From NCBI RefSeq assembly GCF_026341125.1, contig NZ_JAPEOR010000002.1, forward strand, positions 682,001 through 746,000: a DNA stretch of 64,000 nt, written 5' to 3'. Shown one piece after another: positions 16,243-22,959 of the stretch. The notes under the pieces were generated by a model. That model saw only the letters and a program-made list of their open reading frames with translations. It made no database searches and was not told where the DNA came from. The position numbers were made by a program, and so were the translations under genes. Position 1 is the stretch's first letter, and the number at the start of each line of letters is the position of its first letter. The DNA comes from Streptomyces sp. NBC_01142 (GTDB lineage: Bacteria > Actinomycetota > Actinomycetes > Streptomycetales > Streptomycetaceae).

Positions 16243-17820
16243 TCACGTCCACGGCCAGTCGGCGTCCCGGCCGCGCTCGATCAGGGGCACCATCCGGAAC
16301 GCCGCGTCGCTCAGGCCCCCGAAGGTGTGCCTGCCCGGCGTGCCCGACGGCGCGTGACCTGCCCGGTAGCCCGCCAGATTCCACGTGTAGACGGGGATGT
16401 GCGCCGGGACCTGCTCGGTCGGGTCGCCGTGGTAGCTGTACTGCGCCTGCTCGTCGGTGACGATCAGGACCCGGTCGTGGCCCCGGTAGTGCGCGCGTAC
16501 GGCCCCGGTGGTGTCGGTGCCGCCGAGGTTGCCGAAGCGGCTCAGGACCTTGAGCACCGACTCCCCCTTGGCGTACGTCATCCGGGAGTGGGTCGTGCCG
16601 AACTGCACCAGGTCGGCGTCGGCCGCGCGCATCGCCACGGCCGTGCCGAAGATGGCGGCGGCGTCGGCGCGGTTGAGCTCCGAGCGGTCGGACAGCCGCG
16701 CCCACATGGAGCCCGAGCGGTCGACCAGGATCAGCGTCCGGCCGGGCAGGGAGGGCACATTGGCCAGCGAGTGGCCGAGCGCCTGCTCCAGCGGATACGA
16801 CCAGCGCAGCGACGGCGCGTGCTGGTAGGCGGCGAGGTAGCGGAAGGGGAACTGCCGCGACTTCGCGACCACTTCGGGGTCGGCGATCTCCGCCGCGACC
16901 TGCGCGGCGACCTTGTCGGACACCCCGGCCTCGTCGAAGTTCCGCAGATTGCGTACCAGGGCCATCGCGCCCATGGACGGGATGACGGCCTCCCAGGCCG
17001 CCGCGTCCATCGGGCCCTGCAGCCAGCCCGCGAGTGCCTCCCATGTCATCCCCGCCTCGGCGAGGCGCGTCGCGCCGTCGGGCGCGGTGATCACCGCGCG
17101 CCGCTCGGCGACGGGCACCGCCATCAGCGCCCGGTGGGCGGTGAGGGTGCGGTTCGAGACGGGCGGCTCGGCCGTGTCCGGGTTGTGCCGGCGGTCGAGG
17201 GCGTACTGGAACAGCGGGCCCTGCCACGCCTTCTCGGGGTCGGGCGAGGCGTGCACGAGATTGAGGATGTCGCCGAAGCGGTAGCCCTTGGACGCGGTGT
17301 CGTACTTCAGCAGCGACTTTCCGTTGTAGAGGCGGGCCACGGCGTCCGCGATTCCACGCTTGAGGGGCTTGGGCACATTGCGGCCGTACTGCGAGGTCCA
17401 GTAGCCGAGCATTTCGCCGGGCTCGTCGGCACGGCGGAGTACGGAGTCGATGACCTGACGGTTCGTCGGGCCCTCGGTCACGGAGGCGTCGAGGCGTGCC
17501 TTGACGTACTCGGCGGCACCGACGATCGAGGCGGTGCGCATATTTCCCTCACCGCGCAGCCACGCGAGCAGGCCGGCAGTCCACTCGGGGTCCTCGACGG
17601 CGAGATTGCGTACGAGTGCGGCGAAGCGGTTGTCACGGTCGCTGCCGTTCTCGTAAAAGGTCTGCTGCGAAACGAAGTTGGCGACGGCCAGCAGAAAGAG
17701 CTCGGAGCGCGCGTCGCGCTCGGCGCCGGTACCGCCCTGGTGCGTACGCACGGTGCGGCCGGTCGACCGCACGGGCGAGGTGGCTCCGGCCTTGGCCGTA
17801 CGGGTGTTGAAGCGTGCCAT
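16243..17820 (-). CDS. rsr: Ro60-like TROVE-domain RNA-binding protein (Rsr)
   Basis: 525 residues. The N-terminal two thirds are the HEAT-repeat TROVE ring that binds Y RNAs and the 3' ends of misfolded RNAs (GADRDNRF.., LLAWLRGEGNMRTASIVGAAEYV, MLGYWTSQYGRNVPKPLKRGIADAVARLYNGKSLLKYD). The C-terminal von Willebrand A domain has the MIDAS motif LVDRSGSMWARLS (DxSxS). Bacterial Rsr works with exoribonucleases in stress RNA turnover. Three Y-RNA-like units lie just upstream on the same strand. The ATG is preceded by GGGGGAA, which sits in the 3' arm of a stem-loop (17826-17848). No rtcB or pnp gene is adjacent. Confidence 0.93.
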   Translation of the reverse strand: MARFNTRTAKAGATSPVRSTGRTVRTHQGGTGAERDARSELFLLAVANFVSQQTFYENGSDRDNRFAALVRNLAVEDPEWTAGLLAWLRGEGNMRTASIVGAAEYVKARLDASVTEGPTNRQVIDSVLRRADEPGEMLGYWTSQYGRNVPKPLKRGIADAVARLYNGKSLLKYDTASKGYRFGDILNLVHASPDPEKAWQGPLFQYALDRRHNPDTAEPPVSNRTLTAHRALMAVPVAERRAVITAPDGATRLAEAGMTWEALAGWLQGPMDAAAWEAVIPSMGAMALVRNLRNFDEAGVSDKVAAQVAAEIADPEVVAKSRQFPFRYLAAYQHAPSLRWSYPLEQALGHSLANVPSLPGRTLILVDRSGSMWARLSDRSELNRADAAAIFGTAVAMRAADADLVQFGTTHSRMTYAKGESVLKVLSRFGNLGGTDTTGAVRAHYRGHDRVLIVTDEQAQYSYHGDPTEQVPAHIPVYTWNLAGYRAGHAPSGTPGRHTFGGLSDAAFRMVPLIERGRDADWPWT

Positions 17821-17825
17821 GTGAA

Positions 17826-17848
17826 TTCCCCCGAATTCCCTGGGGGAA
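17826..17848 (-). promoter_or_regulatory. Stem-loop covering the rsr ribosome-binding site
   Basis: TTCCCCC (read on the minus strand, 17848-17842) pairs with GGGGGAA (17832-17826) across a 9-base loop. The 3' arm is the Shine-Dalgarno sequence of rsr, six bases before its ATG. It also lies 12 bases after the last Y-RNA-like unit, so it may act as terminator, translation switch or both. Confidence 0.55.
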
Positions 17849-17859
17849 GGCTCAGCAAA

Positions 17860-17997
17860 GGGGTACCCGAGATCAGGATTCGGCGACGGACTTGCCGGGC
17901 GTGATTCCTGATTTCACCACCAGCCATGGCTGGGCGGGATTCGAACCCGCAGCCTCCCGGTCCGAGAAGTAACCGTTGCCTGCGCACCGGGCACCCC
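17860..17997 (-). ncRNA. Y-RNA-like unit 3 with permuted tRNA-like module
   Basis: On the minus strand, GGGGTGCCCG (17997-17988) pairs with CGGGTACCCC (17869-17860) as a terminal helix (nine Watson-Crick pairs and one G-U). Inside follow GTGCGCAGGC, a second helix (GGC-A-ACGG with CCGT-C-GCC), TTACTTC, then a tRNA-like module in permuted order: T arm GCGGG-TTCGAAT-CCCGC (17950-17934), acceptor-like stem CCAGC-CATG-GCTGG (17933-17920) capped by a loop, and D arm GTGA-AATCAGGAA-TCAC (17917-17901). There is no anticodon arm. This is the layout of bacterial YrlA RNAs. 138 nt, ending 40 bases before rsr. Confidence 0.75.
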
Positions 17998-18007
17998 GAA
18001 AGCTGAG

Positions 18008-18077
18008 CCTCCCGAGATCAAATCCGGCTGCGGCATGTTTCATGAAAGGAAGTAGCCGCGGCCTTCGCACCGGGAGG
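18008..18077 (-). ncRNA. Y-RNA-like unit 2, minimal form without tRNA-like module
   Basis: Terminal helix CCTCCCG (18077-18071) with CGGGAGG (18014-18008); then GTGCGAAGGC, inner helix GGC-C-GCGGC (18063-18055) with GCCGC-A-GCC (18034-18026), apical TACTTCC and a short TTTCATGAAA palindrome, and the 3' strand GCCGGATTTGATCT. Bulged-helix sequences match units 1 and 3 while the paired bases differ, but the tRNA-like module is absent. About 70 nt; separated from its neighbours by 18 and 10 bases. Confidence 0.65.
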
Positions 18078-18095
18078 TGCATAAAGTTGTGGTGC

Positions 18096-18230
18096 GTCCA
18101 GAGATCGAAGCCGGCGGAACCGACAAGGTGCTCTGCCATCTGAGCTACACCGGCCCGAAGCCGGTGACGGGACTCGAACCCGCGGCCGCCCCATTAACAG
18201 TGGAAGTAGGTCCTGCCTTCGCACCTGGAC
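18096..18230 (-). ncRNA. Y-RNA-like unit 1 with permuted tRNA-like module
   Basis: Terminal helix GTCCAG (18230-18225) with CTGGAC (18101-18096); then GTGCGAAGGC, inner helix GGC-A-GGACC with GGTTCC-GCC, TACTTCC, and a permuted tRNA mimic: T arm GCGGG-TTCGAGT-CCCGT (18183-18167), seven-pair acceptor stem CACCGGC-TTCGG-GCCGGTG (18166-18148) closed by a TTCGG loop, TA, then D arm GCTC-AGATGGCA-GAGC (18145-18130). The 3' strand GCCGGCTTCGATCT is shared with unit 2. The acceptor ends are joined instead of free, so it cannot be an ordinary tRNA. 135 nt. Confidence 0.75.
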
Positions 18231-18237
18231 AGGCATC

Positions 18238-18268
18238 ACTCTAGGAGGACGGCCTCCGGGTACGCCAA
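18238..18268 (-). promoter_or_regulatory. Candidate promoter of the Y-RNA cluster
   Basis: On the minus strand TTGGCG (18268-18263) and TAGAGT (18243-18238) are separated by 19 bases; the expected start about seven bases after TAGAGT falls on 18231-18230, the first base of unit 1's terminal helix. The -10 box is typical of Streptomyces; the spacer is slightly long. Confidence 0.45.
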
Positions 18269-18309
18269 GGGTTTTACAGGGACGCAACCAGACTGCCCCA
18301 CTCGGGATA

Positions 18310-19740
18310 TCAGTGGCGGTGGGACTGGCGCTTCCAGGGGCCCGTGATCGCGAGCATGATGCCCGGGGTCTGGATGTTGGCGTAGAGCATGCGGCCGTCG
18401 GGCGAGAAGACGACGCCGGTGAACTCGCTGCCGTTGAGGTCGTTGCGGGCGATCGGGTACGTGCGCCCGCGCTCGGTCGCGCCGAAGAGGTGCTGGATGC
18501 CCTCGCCGTCCTCGGCGATGACCAGGCCGCCGTACGGCGAGACGGTGATGTTGTCCGGACCGTCGTACGCGCCGTCCTTGTCCGGGTCGGCGTTGACGCC
18601 GAGGAGTACCTTCAGCGTGAGCGTGCGGCGGCGGGGGTCGTAGAACCACACCTGGCCGTCGTGCGGCTTGCCGGGGCTCTCGTCACGGGCGTACGAGGAG
18701 ACGACGTACGCGCCCCCGTCGGCCCACCACATGCCCTCGAGTTTGCGGGCCCGGGTGATGTCCTTCTCCCCGAACTGCTCGCGTACGTCGATGTTCGTGG
18801 CGTCGCGGTCCGGGACGTCCACCCAGTCCACGCCGTAGACCGTGCCGATCCTGGTGGCGCGCGAGAGGTCGTCGACGAACCGGCCGCCCGAGTCGTAGCA
18901 CCTGGTCGCCTGCAGGACGCCCGCGTCGTCCGCGAGCCGGCGCAGCTGTCCGCGGCCGTGCTTGAAGCCGTGCGGCGGGACCCAGCGGAAGAGCAGGCCG
19001 TTGGGCCCGGAGGCGTCCTCGGTCAGATAGGCGTGGCCACGCCTGGGGTCGATGACGACGGCCTCGTGGTCGTAGCGCCCCAGCGCCTTGATGGGCTTGG
19101 GGTCGCGGTTGGCGCGGCGGTCGTACGGGTCGACCTCGAAGACATAGCCGTGGTCCTTGGTCATGCCGTTCTCGCCGGCCCGGTCGGAGTTCTCCTCGCA
19201 GGTCAGCCAGGTGCCCCAAGAGGTGCGTCCGCCCGCGCAGTTGGTGGAGGTGCCGGCTATGCCCACCCACTGGGCGCTGCGGCCGTCGCGGTGGGTCTCG
19301 ACGACGGTGCAGCCCCCGGCCGCGGCGGGGTCGTAGACGAGGTTCTCGGTGAGCGGCACAGGGTACTTCCACCCGCCGCGGGCGCCCTTGAGCTCGTGGT
19401 TGACGACGAGGAGGGTGACACCGCGCGGACCCTCGAAGGTGGCGGTGCCGTCGTGGTTGGAGGGGGTGAACTCACCTGACTCCAGCTTGGTGATGCCGCT
19501 GTGGGTGATGACCCGGTAGCTGAATCCCGCCGGCAGGGCGAGGACGCCCTCGGGGTCGGGGAGCAGCGGTCCGTAGCCGGGCCCCTTGGGGGCATGCCCG
19601 TCGTTCCCGGCGATCTCGACGGTGTCTTCCGCGGCGAGGGCGCCGGGCGCGGTGGCGAGCGCGCCGACGACGCCGGTGAGGGCGACTCCCGCGCCGGTGA
19701 ACGCGGTCTGTCTGGTGAATTCCCTGCGGGTGAGCGGCAT
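18310..19740 (-). CDS. Tat-exported PhoX-type (DUF839) phosphatase-like protein
   Basis: 476 residues. Twin-arginine signal: TRREFTRQTAF then GAGVALTGVVGALATAPGALAA. The mature part is a six-bladed PhoX/DUF839 propeller with TSTNCAGGRTSWGTWLTCEEN, GRYDHEAVVIDPRRGHAYLTEDA and PDNITVSPYGGLVIAEDGEG, all conserved in PhoX alkaline phosphatases (Ca2+/Fe3+ enzymes) and related exported proteins. Start ATG at 19740 follows AGGAG. Transcribed alone; the Y-RNA/rsr cluster lies just downstream on the same strand. Phosphate regulation cannot be judged: no clear PHO box was recognised upstream. Confidence 0.9.
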   Translation of the reverse strand: MPLTRREFTRQTAFTGAGVALTGVVGALATAPGALAAEDTVEIAGNDGHAPKGPGYGPLLPDPEGVLALPAGFSYRVITHSGITKLESGEFTPSNHDGTATFEGPRGVTLLVVNHELKGARGGWKYPVPLTENLVYDPAAAGGCTVVETHRDGRSAQWVGIAGTSTNCAGGRTSWGTWLTCEENSDRAGENGMTKDHGYVFEVDPYDRRANRDPKPIKALGRYDHEAVVIDPRRGHAYLTEDASGPNGLLFRWVPPHGFKHGRGQLRRLADDAGVLQATRCYDSGGRFVDDLSRATRIGTVYGVDWVDVPDRDATNIDVREQFGEKDITRARKLEGMWWADGGAYVVSSYARDESPGKPHDGQVWFYDPRRRTLTLKVLLGVNADPDKDGAYDGPDNITVSPYGGLVIAEDGEGIQHLFGATERGRTYPIARNDLNGSEFTGVVFSPDGRMLYANIQTPGIMLAITGPWKRQSHRH

Positions 19741-19857
19741 CGGGATCTCCTGAGGGGCCTGAGGGGACGCATCCGGCTGGGCTGATGTCGGCGCCACCCT
19801 TCCGCCCGCGTATAAACGGCACTTGAACACCGCCCGACATCGAGAGGCCCTGCTGTC

Positions 19858-20625
19858 ATGAATCTTCCCGCCACCGGCCGCCGCGTCCTTGTGAGTGGAG
19901 CCTCCCGCGGCCTCGGCCGTGCCGTCGCCCAGGCCTTCGCCACGAACGGTGACCGCGTCGCCGTCCACTACGGCTCGCGCGAGGACGAGGCGCGGGCGAC
20001 GCTGGACTCACTCGCCGGTACGGGCCATGTGCTGGTGGGCGGCGATCTGTCGGACGCCGCGGGGGCGGCGTCGATCGCCGGGCGGGCGGCGGACGGGCTC
20101 GGCGGCATCGATGTGCTCGTCAACAACGCCGCCGTCAACCTTCCCCATCCGCTGGCCACGACGGAGTACAAGCAGTGGGCGGCGCTCTGGCAGCAGCATG
20201 TGTCCGTCAATCTCCTCGCCACGGCGAATCTCTGCCATCTCGCGGCCCGCCGCATGATCGACGCGGGTACGGGAGGCAGGATCGTCAACATCGGTTCACG
20301 CGGGGCGTTCCGGGGGGAGCCGGATCATCCGGCGTACGGGGCGACGAAGGCGGCGGTGCATGCGCTCGGCCAGTCGCTCGCGGTCTCCCTCGCCCCGTAC
20401 GGCATCGGGGTCGCGTCCGTCGCTCCCGGATTCTTCGACACGGAGCGGGTGGCGCACCGGCTGAGTGGTACGGAGGGCGAGGCGATCCGCGCGCAGAGCC
20501 CGTTCGGGCGGGTGGCGTCGGCGGAGGAGATCGCGGCGGCGGTGCTGTGGCTGGCGTCGCCGTCGGCCGAGTGGGCCTCGGGCGCGGTGCTGGACCTCAA
20601 CGGGGCCTCGCATCTGCGCACGTGA
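19858..20625 (+). CDS. Short-chain dehydrogenase/reductase
   Basis: 255 residues, classical SDR. NAD(P) motif SGASRGLG (residues 13-20), VLVNNAAVN, catalytic Ser in NIGSRGAF, Tyr160-xxx-Lys164 in AYGATKAAVHALGQSLA, and the C-terminal SPSAEWASGAVLDLNGASHLRT close to the 3-oxoacyl-ACP reductase pattern. An Arg/Ser-containing SRED after the second strand suggests NADPH preference. Divergent from the phoX-like gene. The substrate is not apparent; FabG-like reductase or sugar/alcohol dehydrogenase are both possible. Confidence 0.88.
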   Translation: MNLPATGRRVLVSGASRGLGRAVAQAFATNGDRVAVHYGSREDEARATLDSLAGTGHVLVGGDLSDAAGAASIAGRAADGLGGIDVLVNNAAVNLPHPLATTEYKQWAALWQQHVSVNLLATANLCHLAARRMIDAGTGGRIVNIGSRGAFRGEPDHPAYGATKAAVHALGQSLAVSLAPYGIGVASVAPGFFDTERVAHRLSGTEGEAIRAQSPFGRVASAEEIAAAVLWLASPSAEWASGAVLDLNGASHLRT

Positions 20626-21204
20626 GGCCGGCGGACCGGCAATCCGGAAACCGGCGGACCGGGCCCGGCACGGCACGGGCCACCGGCTCTGCTCAGGACC
20701 CGGCCACGAAGCCGACGGCGGGCGGGGCACGGGATGCCCCGCCGCCCCGTCCGCGCCGCGCTGCCTGCGCGCAGGCAGCGCCAGGTGCCACGCCCATCCC
20801 CGCCAACGGCCCTGGAACCCCGGCACCACCGCGCAGCGGCAGGCGGCAGGCACGCGGGGAGCGAATGCCCGCCACCCGGCCGCGCCGCGAGGCCGGTGCA
20901 GACCGGCTCCGGGCGCGGCGAGGGCCGGGGGCGAGGGGCCGGGCGCGGCGAGGGCCGGGGGCGAGGGGCTTGTCCCCGGTTCCGGGAGCGGCGGGCAGGG
21001 GGAGGCTCGGGCTCCGCCCAGGAGGCGCAGGCCTCCCGCCCTGAGGGCTCAGCTCCCGCCCAGGAGGCGCGGACTCCTGCTCAGAAAGCTCGGACTCCCG
21101 CCCAGGAGGCTCGGGCTCCGCTCAGGAAGCGCGGGCTCCCGCCCTGAGGGCTCGGGCCCCCGCCCAGGAAGCGCGGGCTCCCGCCCTGAGGGCTCGGGCT
21201 CCGC
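20626..21204. repeat. Gene-free GC-rich tract with several tandem repeat families
   Basis: Between the SDR gene and the convergent large hypothetical gene. It holds a perfect 24-bp palindrome (20758-20781; GCGCTGCCTG stem with CGCG loop, a plausible SDR terminator), a 30-bp unit repeated twice in tandem (20911-20940, 20941-20970), and about ten degenerate 21-bp units from about 21003 to 21204 built on CCCGCCCAGGAGGCGCGGGCT. Open frames through the 21-bp units give only heptads such as PAQEART and have no start signal, so I do not call a gene. Confidence 0.75.
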
Positions 21205-22701
21205 TCAGCCACCCGTCCGCGACCGCGCCTTGAAGGCCGCCTTGCGCGCGTCCTTCGCCATCCTCTTGTCCGGGTGCAGCCGCCCCATCGCCTCCAGCAC
21301 CTCCGCGGTCGCCGGGTGCTCCACCCGCCAGGCCGCCTCGAAGAAGCCGCTGTGCTGGCCGACCAGTCCTTCCACCAGGCCCTGGAGTTCCTCCGGTTCG
21401 CCCTCCACGTCGAGTTGCGCCGCAATCGTGTCGATGGCCAGCCAGAAGATCATCGACTCCGGCGGCGCCGGCACGTCCGACGCGCCCCGCTCCGCGAGCC
21501 AGACCCGTGCCAGGCCCCCCAGCTCCGCGTCGTCGAGGACCGCACGGACCGCGGGTTCGGCCTGCGGGCCCACCAGCGTCAATGCCTGCTGGCAGTGGAG
21601 GCGGCGCAGCGGGGCGCCCTTGTCCGTGCCCCGGGCCGCGGCGAGCAGATCGCGGGCCGCGTCGGCCGGGGAGCGCCGCGCGAGCCACTGTTCGGTCTCG
21701 GCCCGGGCGGACAGCTCGGGGTAGTTCGCCAGCCCGTCCAGGAGCGTGTCCGCCCCCTTGTCCGCCAGGTCCCCGACCGCCGGCGCGTCGATACCGGCCT
21801 CCAGCATCCGGGCCCTGATGCCGTACAGACCGAGCGGGGTGAGCTTGACCAGCCCGTACCGCGAGACGTCCTCCTCGTCGACCGGGGGCGCGGGCTCCTC
21901 GTCCGCCACCTCCGCCATCAGCGCCTCGTCCACCGGCCGGTATTCGACAAGCCCGATCGGCTCGAGCAGACGGAACTGGTCGTCCAGCCGCATCATCGCC
22001 TGCGACACCTGCTCCAGCACGTCGTCGGTCGGCTCGCCCATGTCGTCGGGCACGATCATCGACGCGGCCAGTGCGGGCAGCGGCACCGGCTCGTCGCCCG
22101 CGCCACCCCCGGCGACGGTCAGCAGATACAGATTCCCGAGGACCCCGTCGAGGAACTCGGCCTCCCCCTCCGGGTCCCAGTCCAGCGCCGCGAAGTCGAT
22201 CTCGCCGTCGTCGCCGATGGCATCGGCCAGGTCGTCCAGGAGCGGAGCGGTGGCGTCGGCGTGGACCGCTTCCAGAGCGTCCAGCCAGATGGCGAGGATG
22301 TCCTGGGGTCCGCCGGAGGTGATCAGCGCGAGGTTCTCCCCCGCGGTGACCGTGCCGAACTCGGCGTCGTCGTCCTGCGGGTCCCGGACCTCCACGAGAC
22401 CGGCGTCGACCGCGGTGCGCCATGCCTCGCTCGCATACGCCGGGCCGTCGCCGTACCGGTCGCCGTCACCGTCGCCGTCACCTCCAACAGCGTCGTCGGC
22501 TCCGCCGAAGCCCAGCTCTTCGGCGGCCGCAGCCAGCTGCTCGTCGACGAGTTCGCCACCGACGCCGACGCGCGTCTGCGGCCCCGCCCAGCGGGCGAGC
22601 CGGACGGCCCTGGTCAGCAGCGGCGTGGCAAGCGCGTCCCGCGCCAGCTCCGCGTCCGAGTGCAGCCGCACCGGCGGCAGGGTGGGGCGGTCTTCGGACA
22701 T
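21205..22701 (-). CDS. Conserved hypothetical protein, about 500 residues
   Basis: 498 residues, acidic and Leu/Ala-rich, probably all-helical. The N-terminus LPPVRLHSDAELARDALATPLLTRAVRLARWAGP and later WRTAVDAGLVEV, KLTPLGLYGIRARMLEAG (winged-helix-like) and ANYPELSARAETEQWLARRSP (ARM/HEAT-like) resemble a Streptomyces family of unknown function; I recognise no catalytic motif. A GDGDGDGDRYGDG stretch near residue 80 is a low-complexity insertion. The C-terminus is basic (KRMAKDARKAAFKARSR). ATG at 22701 follows GAGGAG. No signal peptide. Its 3' end abuts the 21-bp repeat tract. Confidence 0.82.
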   Translation of the reverse strand: MSEDRPTLPPVRLHSDAELARDALATPLLTRAVRLARWAGPQTRVGVGGELVDEQLAAAAEELGFGGADDAVGGDGDGDGDRYGDGPAYASEAWRTAVDAGLVEVRDPQDDDAEFGTVTAGENLALITSGGPQDILAIWLDALEAVHADATAPLLDDLADAIGDDGEIDFAALDWDPEGEAEFLDGVLGNLYLLTVAGGGAGDEPVPLPALAASMIVPDDMGEPTDDVLEQVSQAMMRLDDQFRLLEPIGLVEYRPVDEALMAEVADEEPAPPVDEEDVSRYGLVKLTPLGLYGIRARMLEAGIDAPAVGDLADKGADTLLDGLANYPELSARAETEQWLARRSPADAARDLLAAARGTDKGAPLRRLHCQQALTLVGPQAEPAVRAVLDDAELGGLARVWLAERGASDVPAPPESMIFWLAIDTIAAQLDVEGEPEELQGLVEGLVGQHSGFFEAAWRVEHPATAEVLEAMGRLHPDKRMAKDARKAAFKARSRTGG

Positions 22702-22959
22702 CTGCTGGTTCTCCTCGGGGCGTACGGAGTGCGGGCGGCCCGGTGGGCGGAGCCCAGCGTAGACGTTTTTCACCGGTTTTCGCCGCGCCCGGGCACTACA
22801 CGGGCGGGGATAGGCCCCCACCGCCCCCAAGGACAGCCAGTTCACCCGCCCGTTGGATCCCGTACACCCGTCGACCCTTGACAACTCCCCTGCTGAACCA
22901 AGAGATTGACGCGCGTAGAACTTAGAATCACCCCTCACACCTCACCCTCGGAGTTCGTG

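Noticed and set aside
18130..18183. Ordinary tRNA genes suggested by perfect T- and D-arm sequences
   Set aside because: The T arm precedes the D arm, the acceptor strands are joined by a TTCGG loop, and no anticodon arm or CCA-ready 3' end exists; a Y-RNA tRNA mimic explains it better.
18241..18300. Possible further tRNA-like half (GGCAGTCTGGTTGCG and CCTGTAAAACC on the minus strand)
   Set aside because: D-arm-like and anticodon-like pieces are present but the stems do not pair, and the segment overlaps the candidate Y-RNA promoter.
20734..21147. Repeat protein with PAQEART heptads
   Set aside because: The heptads only reflect the 21-bp DNA repeat; there is no start signal or conserved part.
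22878..22928. Promoter for the secreted nuclease (TTGACA at 22878, TAGAAT at 22923)
   Set aside because: The boxes are spaced far outside 16-19 bases in any combination, so no promoter can be asserted.
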